A stretch of 64,000 nt of DNA, taken from NCBI GenBank assembly GCA_001972305.1, contig BDDD01001502.1:124001-188000 (forward strand), read 5' to 3'. The notes under the pieces were generated by a model. The model did not search any database and had not been told where the DNA came from. It saw only the letters and a list, made by a program, of their open reading frames with translations. Source of the stretch: Cephalotus follicularis (taxonomy: Eukaryota > Streptophyta > Magnoliopsida > Oxalidales > Cephalotaceae). Below are positions 58,600-64,000 of the stretch, piece by piece. A program made the position numbers and the translations under genes. Within the stretch, counting starts at the first letter, position 1. Each line of letters opens with the position of its first letter.

Positions 58600-59508
58600 G
58601 CTGTATGTTCTGCGTGGGACAAAAGCAGACAATACCTCAAAAGATTTGAGAAGGGTTGTGCCTTTTGAGGACAAAACCGTGCAGGGAAAAGTGCCACGTG
58701 TGGGACATGGGGGCCATCTCTTGAACCTAAAGCGGACAATACCTCACAAGATTTGGGACGGGTCGTTCATGTCCTACATGTGGCACTTTATCCTCACAGT
58801 TTTGTCCTCAAAAGGCGCCTCAAAAGTTTGAAAAGGGTTTTCACATATATACCAAGGATCTCCCCAGTACACTTCTGATGTGGGATGTGGGTCATGATAA
58901 ACTCCCCCCGTTTAATCCCTGACGAAATCTCCAAGGGAGGGGCCAAACATATCCAAATACCACGACAGGCTCGTGGTCAACCCAAAATGACCGCGTATCT
59001 GACATAGAAGTTTACTGAGGTGATCCCTGGTATGTATGTGAAAACCCTTCTCAAACTTGTGAGGAGCCTTTTGAGGACAAATTCATGAGGGGTAAAGTGC
59101 CACGTGTGGGACATGAGGACCATCTATTGAACCCAAAGTGGACAATACCTCACAAGATTTGGGACGGGTCGTTACAGGTGGTATCAGAGCTGACCCAATA
59201 CAACTTCCATGTCGGATACGCGGTCATTTTGGGCTGACCACGAGCTTGCCATGGTATTTGGATCTGTTTTGCCCCTCCCCTGGTGAGGGCGGTAGGGATT
59301 AAACGGGGGGAGTTTGTCATGACCCGCATCACACATCGGAAGTGTACTAGGGAGATCCTTGGTATATATGTGAAAACCCTTCTCAAACTTGTGAAGCACC
59401 TTTTGAGGAGAAAACAGTGCAGGGCAAAGTGCCACCTGTGGGACTTGGGAGCCACCTCTTCAACCCAAAGCGGACAATACCTCACCAGATTTGGATCGGG
59501 TCGTTACA
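58600..59508 (+). mobile_element. Right part of H: hairpin arm and TRIM units in both orientations
   Basis: 58600-58645 completes the hairpin arm. Then: + oriented TRIM LTR to about 58769; - oriented LTR (about 58770-58905) and - oriented interior (to about 59018); + oriented LTR to 59176; PBS TGGTATCAGAGC (59179-59190); 138-bp interior ending in a PPT-like AAACGGGGGGAG; 194-bp LTR 59315-59508. So TRIM sequence switches direction twice here. Confidence 0.82.
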
Positions 59509-59513
59509 ATAGT

Positions 59514-61377
59514 GATGCTTCTTACAAGGGACTTGAGTGCGTGTTGATGCAACAAGGGAAAGTGATCGCTTATGCCTCTAGGAAGCTTAAGGTGCACGAA
59601 CATAATTATCCTACTCACGACCTTGAATTGGTTGTAGTCATTTTTGCAATAAAGATTTGGCGGCAATATCTACATGGATAAAAGTGTTAAATTTTCACGG
59701 ATCATAAAATCCTTAAATATATTTTAACTCAAAAGGAGCTAAATACGAGGAAAACGAGATGGTTAGAACTCCTTAAGGACTAAGATTGTACTATTCAATA
59801 TAATCCAGGAAAGGCAAATGTCGTGGCAGATGCTTTGAGCCGTAAGAGCATAGGGAATTTGGCAATGATGATTACCGCACATGAGGAGTTATTGAGAGAT
59901 TTCCAAAGATTGAACCTGGAAGTTAGAAAACAAGGAGAAGGAGCTTACCTATCTCAAGTCATAGCTCGACCATCTTTAGTTGAAGAATAACGCAATGTCA
60001 ATTTGATGATTCAGAACTTACAAAAATAGCACATGGGGTGCGAAATGGAAAAGTGTCACATTTTAACTTAGGAGTTGACGGTGTGTTAAGATTTGATTCG
60101 AGATTATGCATTCCATCCAATTCAAACTTGAAGAAAGAAGTAATGGCCGAAGTGCATAGTTTGAATTTTCCAGTCCACCCTGGAAGTACTAAGATATATA
60201 GGGATTTGTGAGAACTATATTGGTGGAATAACATGAAAAGAGAAATTGCGGATTTTGTGTTGAGATGTCTTGTTTGCCAACAGGTAAAAGATGAGAATCA
60301 ATTACCGAAAGGGACTTTACAATCACTTCCTGTACCTGAGTAGAAGTGGGAGGACATTAGTATGGACTTTGTAACTAGACATCCAAGGACAGTCAAAGGA
60401 AATAATGCGATATGGGTGACGTGGATCGATTGACGAAATCTGCTCATTTTGTACCGATTAAGGATAGTCACTCTTTGTATCAATTGGCCAGGATATATGA
60501 GCAAGTAGTAATAAGGTTACATGGTGTACCTGTATATTTTGTTTAGGATCAAGATCCACGTTGTACATCACAATTTTGGAGGAGTCTGCAAACAACTTTA
60601 GGCACAACACTGGATTTTATCACGGCTTTTGCTCCGCAAACCGATGGTCAATCAGAACGAACTATTCAAACTTTGGAAGATATGCTAAGAACCTGCATTT
60701 TAGATTTTTAAGGGATTGGGAGCAACATGTGACTCTAATAGAATTCGCCTAGAATAACAGCTTCAAAGCTAGCATACAGATGGCACCTTTTGAAGCATTT
60801 TATGGACGGAGGTGTCGGATGCCAAAATGTTGGGAGGAAGTAAGAGAAAGGAAGTTATTGGGACAAAAAATGGTACAGATAACTACGAAAAAAGTAAGAC
60901 TAATTTGGAAGAGTCTATTGGCAGCCCAAAGTAGACAAAAGAGCTATGCAGATAAGAGGCGAAGAGACTTGTAGTTGGAGTTCGAAGTGGGGGATCATGT
61001 ATTTCTAAAGCTCACCTTGGAAAGGATTAATGAGATTGGTAAAATGGAAAACTTAGTCCACGATACATCGGACCATTTCAAATTCTAGAAAGAATTGGAG
61101 AGGTTGCGTATAGGCTTGCATTGCCAACCATTGTCTCTCATGTTCACAATGTATTCCATGTATCTCTACTTCGGAAATATATGGCGAACCCATCTCATGT
61201 TCTAAGGATCGAACCAATACAAGTACATTATGGTTTATCATACGAAGAACCATGGAGTTGGTGTTGCGGACAAAGACGATTCCGTTAGTAAAGGTTTTGT
61301 GGAAAAACCATGGAGTTGAAGAGGCAACTTGGGAATTAAAAGAAATGATAAGACAAAAATATCCTCATATCTTTTAG
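59514..61377 (+). pseudogene. RNase H and integrase of F
   Basis: It starts [25 protein letters not shown], the RNase H that continues RT from 23778. [17 protein letters not shown] and [16 protein letters not shown] follow. Integrase: FPVHPGSTKIYRDL and the H2C2 knuckle with CLVCQQVK, SMDFVT (first Asp) and [16 protein letters not shown] (Glu). Where the second Asp is expected the sequence reads VYFV-stop-DQDPRCTSQFW, so the motif is still visible after a TAG. The C-terminal part reads FEVGDHVFLKL and [22 protein letters not shown]. The frame ends at 61375-61377 after EMIRQKYPHIF. Many stops (near 59679, 59781, 59988, 60208, 60340, 60543, 60706, 60972) and frameshifts. Confidence 0.92.
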
Positions 61378-61414
61378 GTCTGACATGTAAAAAATTTTGA
61401 GGACAAAATTTTTG

Positions 61415-61993
61415 TAAGGAGGGTAGAATGTAATAACCGGATTTTTTTTGTTGAATTATGGATTGTGGAAGATCACATGTTTTTTTGTCTGTTTCAACCG
61501 CCGACGCTTTTGTTTTAAACTGACGACGCTTCCCCTATAGCGGCAGTGCTTTTTCATTACAAAGTATCGTTTGTCAAGTGCCAAGCGGCAACGGTTGAAT
61601 CAAAGCGTCAACTCTTAAAAGACAACCGACGACGCTATACATAGAACCGTCATCACTTTGTCTGTACAGAAACGTCCAGAATTCAAGTTTTTTGTCTCTG
61701 TGTCTGTAAGTTATAATATTTGAGGGCAGGTGTCAAGCTAGAGGAGTCATGACATTTGAAGTATGGCAAGGTGTCAGCAAGTTATGGAATTAGAATCCAG
61801 GTGTCACCAATTCGAAGGATGGAATGCTAGGTGTCAACAAGTAGGAGGATAGGATGCTAGGTGTCATGCTACAAGTAATGGACTTGATGACTCATCTAAG
61901 GAGAGCTTACACCACCTGCTTTATTCATAAATTACCTTTGATTAGTTAGTTTTGCTGAGTTTGATAAAGCAAGAGAGAAGGAGAATAATTTCA
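61415..61993 (+). repeat. PPT and 3' LTR of F, truncated by Y
   Basis: PPT TAAGGAGGGTAGAA at 61415-61428. The LTR starts TGTAATAACC at 61429 and matches the 5' LTR from 15872 to about 16467. It includes the CCGACGCTTT words at 61500-61660. At 61994 LTR Y begins, so the remainder is outside the window. Confidence 0.92.
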
Positions 61994-62009
61994 TGTAATA
62001 TCCCGAATC

Positions 62010-63345
62010 TGTAACGCCCGGAAATTCGATGTCATGTATTATTGTAATCCTAGATGTAGTTTTTACCTTGAATTAATAAAAGGTGAATTTCCTGGTTGAT
62101 ATCTTGAATTGAAATTAACTTAGAGCATTTAGAAGTGTGATTCTAAGCATAATTATGGGAATTTTGGCTTGGACAGCCGACTGGTGCGATATACCAGCCG
62201 ACTGTTAGGCTGAGGTGTGGGGCAGTCGACTGACTCTAGGAACCAGCCGACTGGCCAACTGTCGTGACACTTGGCAACAGATTTCCAGGTGAACAGCCGA
62301 CTGCCAGGGAAGGGCAGCCGACTGGTTCATGCCCTCTTTTTGTGACAAATGGCGAAATCACATGCAAACTGACATGGGAAGAGCATCTTCAGAAGCCATC
62401 ACATGCAATAAAACGTGTTGAGCATGCACCACCACACCAGGACCTGCAAGGACAAAGGGGAAGAGAAAGAGTGACAAGTGTGTGTGCATGCAAGTGATAA
62501 TGGGAGAGAAGGGCCCTTAGTGCCATGCAAAAATGGGTTGAGGGAGAGAGGACTGCATAAATGCTCTCTTCCCTTCGTCTCTCTCACCCTGCAACCTGCT
62601 GTTGGTTTAGCCGCCGTGCTAAGCAGCATACGGAGGACTTGCTCCTAGTCGTTCGCAAACGGGGATGGGGTAAGAGTGCATGACGTTGGGGCCAGGAGGT
62701 GGCGACGGTTATGACGACCTGCTTGTCTGGTTCCTTTTGGGGACATACTTACTATTTGTGTTTGATATAACCTTATGAGGTTATAATCGTACTGTGAACA
62801 TGCATGTGTTTTTATATGTACATACGGAGATATAATTACTGTGAAAATTACATGTCATACTGCATCACTATGCATTCATTCATGATACGCATTACCTTTG
62901 ACCTTGAACTGTATACATAAACTTTCCTACTTAGCCGAGTGAGGAAAAAGGCTAACCCCCTACTGTAACAGATTGATGGAGAGGGTTTTGATATGGAGCA
63001 CGCAAGGATACATAAGGACAAGACAAAGTTATTTCTCTTATTTTATGTACTGGATTACTGAACAATGACTATGTAAACTGGATTATTGTAACGTGGGTTT
63101 ATTTTATTTCGTACTATATCATCACGCTCCGTTAATGGGCGATCGGCAGTGATGTTGGGTTTTATATAAACTCTATGGGTATCACGTAGTATGGGATGCG
63201 TGATGCATATTTTAATTCAGCTTACTTCATGTTATTGCTTCCGCTACTGAAGGTTTTGTTTATACGTAAAATCGCGTAAGCTGAATTATGTTGTGTTGAT
63301 TGCCTTACCTTTTATGTTGCCTTCTTGGAAAACAGGGGCGTGACA
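62010..63345 (+). mobile_element. Solo LTR X2 with near-perfect TSD
   Basis: It starts TGTAACGCCCGG and ends GGGCGTGACA. It is flanked by GAATC (62005-62009) and GATTC (63346-63350), one mismatch. 62160-62540 matches 110-480, and 62594-63345 matches 8171-8911. It lacks the middle of X (an internal deletion at about 62593). The two hairpin-like blocks are at about 62600-62625 and 62932-62960. Confidence 0.85.
62174..62325. repeat. Phased palindromic word array in X2
   Basis: Words start at 62175, 62196, 62224, 62245, 62295 and 62316, with steps 21, 28, 21, 50 and 21, the same series as at 118-259. Most here read AGCCGACT. Confidence 0.92.
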
Positions 63346-64000
63346 GATTCTTTGCCTATATGTTTGTCGTTATATGATACTTTTTGTCATATGATGTATG
63401 TTATGTTCCGTTGGACCGATTGAAATTGTTTTTGTCGAACTTTTTCAATTTTATGTTTCTGGGCGAAAAGCGTCGACGACTTTGTCGTAAGCATCGATGC
63501 CTTAACACTCATATTGTAAAGCGCTGACGCCTATGCCTTCACCATTGGTGCTTTAGGTTAAATGTGTTAAGCACTAACGCTTATTCTTAACCGTCGACGC
63601 TTTAAAACGTTTTCTTAATTGTGTGTGGTCGGTGGCTTAGTTTAGAAAGTGGGATTTTTACCATAATCCGAAGTTGTGCTTTCCTTATGTTTTGACCGTG
63701 TATTTGTAGGAAATGAAAGCTTTTAAATATACACGTTTTTGCCATCAAATACACGCTTTTCATGCTTTAATAATAGTCACCTGCACCATTTTTTTAACCA
63801 GCCACAACCATTTTCTTTTCACTGTCCTTCTCATTGTTTTCTCATCATCTTGAGGTACGTCATGATACTGGTTTTGTTTTCATTATATATATTACTGATA
63901 ATGATGAATATAAGTTTACATTGTTCAAAACTTCATTGTTAACTGTTCTAAATTATGTATTTTGAGAAATCATGTTTTGAAAGTTTCTAGTGCTACATTC

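Larger units (their letters stand above)
23784..59508. mobile_element. Mirror-image TRIM / Cassandra-like compound H
   Basis: ATAGC (23779-23783) and ATAGT (59509-59513) flank it, and its removal restores the F reading frame, so it entered as one insertion. The left end is a TRIM unit in - orientation: 194-bp LTR 23784-23977, 138-bp interior 23978-24115, then a further LTR. The right end is the same unit in + orientation: interior 59177-59314, LTR 59315-59508, again 138 and 194 bp. The centre is a long hairpin with a 5S-rRNA-like loop. The right hairpin arm is split by copia element K. Without K the compound is about 1.5 kb and has no coding capacity. Confidence 0.85.
15872..61993 (+). mobile_element. 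Ty3/gypsy element F, split by nested insertions
   Basis: 5' LTR 15872-17615, PBS, an ORF upstream of gag, gag, protease and RT to 20468, [G], RT 23409-23783, [H with K, E, D2, L, M, N], RNase H and integrase 59509-61377, PPT, and 3' LTR from 61429 cut by Y at 61994. Both internal breaks heal in frame when one TSD copy is removed. Coding parts total about 5.5 kb. Stops throughout show it is old and dead. F entered the LTR of C after CCTAA; the right TSD lies beyond Y, outside the window. Confidence 0.93.
61994..64000 (+). repeat. LTR Y, interrupted by X2 and running off the window
   Basis: It starts TGTAATATCCCG at 61994, only 16 bases before X2, and resumes at 63346. It has GTCGACG/ATCGATG words at about 63469-63606. 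The rest to 64000 is AT-rich without a gene; the 67-codon frame at 63739-63942 has no domain. Confidence 0.7.

Noticed and set aside
23784..59508. Giant DNA transposon with terminal inverted repeats
   Set aside because: The inverted ends contain PBS and PPT-like runs and TG/CA termini with a 5-bp TSD, and no transposase was found. They are TRIM units.
63739..63942. 67-codon frame near the right edge as a gene
   Set aside because: AT-rich LTR Y sequence, no domain, and low-complexity composition.

Overview
The window looks like gene-free repeat DNA from a large, AT-rich flowering-plant genome. I find no host gene, tRNA, rRNA gene or bacterial feature in 64 kb. Almost every base belongs to LTR retrotransposons, with TG...CA ends, 5-bp target-site duplications (TSDs) and a primer-binding site (PBS) matching the 3' end of plant initiator-Met tRNA (TGGTATCAGAG). 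All coding regions carry stops, frameshifts or large deletions, so I call them pseudogenes. Species cannot be read from the sequence.

Layout: 1-8911 is a worn + strand Ty3/gypsy element (X1) whose LTRs are mosaics of two LTR families. 8912-10609 holds diverged tandem repeats and no gene. 10610-15871 is the remnant of a - strand gypsy element (C) with a solo LTR (D1, 12943-15594) in its LTR. From 15872 a + strand gypsy element (F) starts and does not end until 61993, because it was split by nested insertions. Solo LTR G (20469-23403) sits in its RT. A mirror-image TRIM/Cassandra-like compound (H, 23784-59508) sits between its RT and RNase H. H was split by a - strand Ty1/copia element (K, 24380-58594). 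K was in turn hit by gypsy element E (25335-35752, with solo LTR D2 inside), solo LTR L (36958-38354), gypsy element M (40063-48052, itself hit by another gypsy element) and the non-autonomous gypsy array N (50373-57660). F's 3' LTR (61429-61993) is cut by LTR Y, which is cut by solo LTR X2 (62010-63345); Y runs off the window.

Removing each insertion with one TSD copy rejoins the host reading frame for F (at G and at H) and for K (at M), which gives a six-level order of events: C, F, H, K, E, D2.

The most unusual signals are: (1) arrays of an 8-10 bp palindromic word centred on GTCGAC, spaced 20-22 bp apart with an occasional 28-31 bp step, shared by several LTR families; (2) the H compound, whose two outer ends are mirror-image TRIM units (194-bp LTR, 138-bp interior) around a hairpin with a 5S-rRNA-like loop, flanked by one 5-bp TSD; (3) a near-identical 1,702-bp tandem duplication in E pol; (4) LTR mosaicism in X1; (5) a hairpin-like AGCCG...CGGCT module common to otherwise different LTR families.
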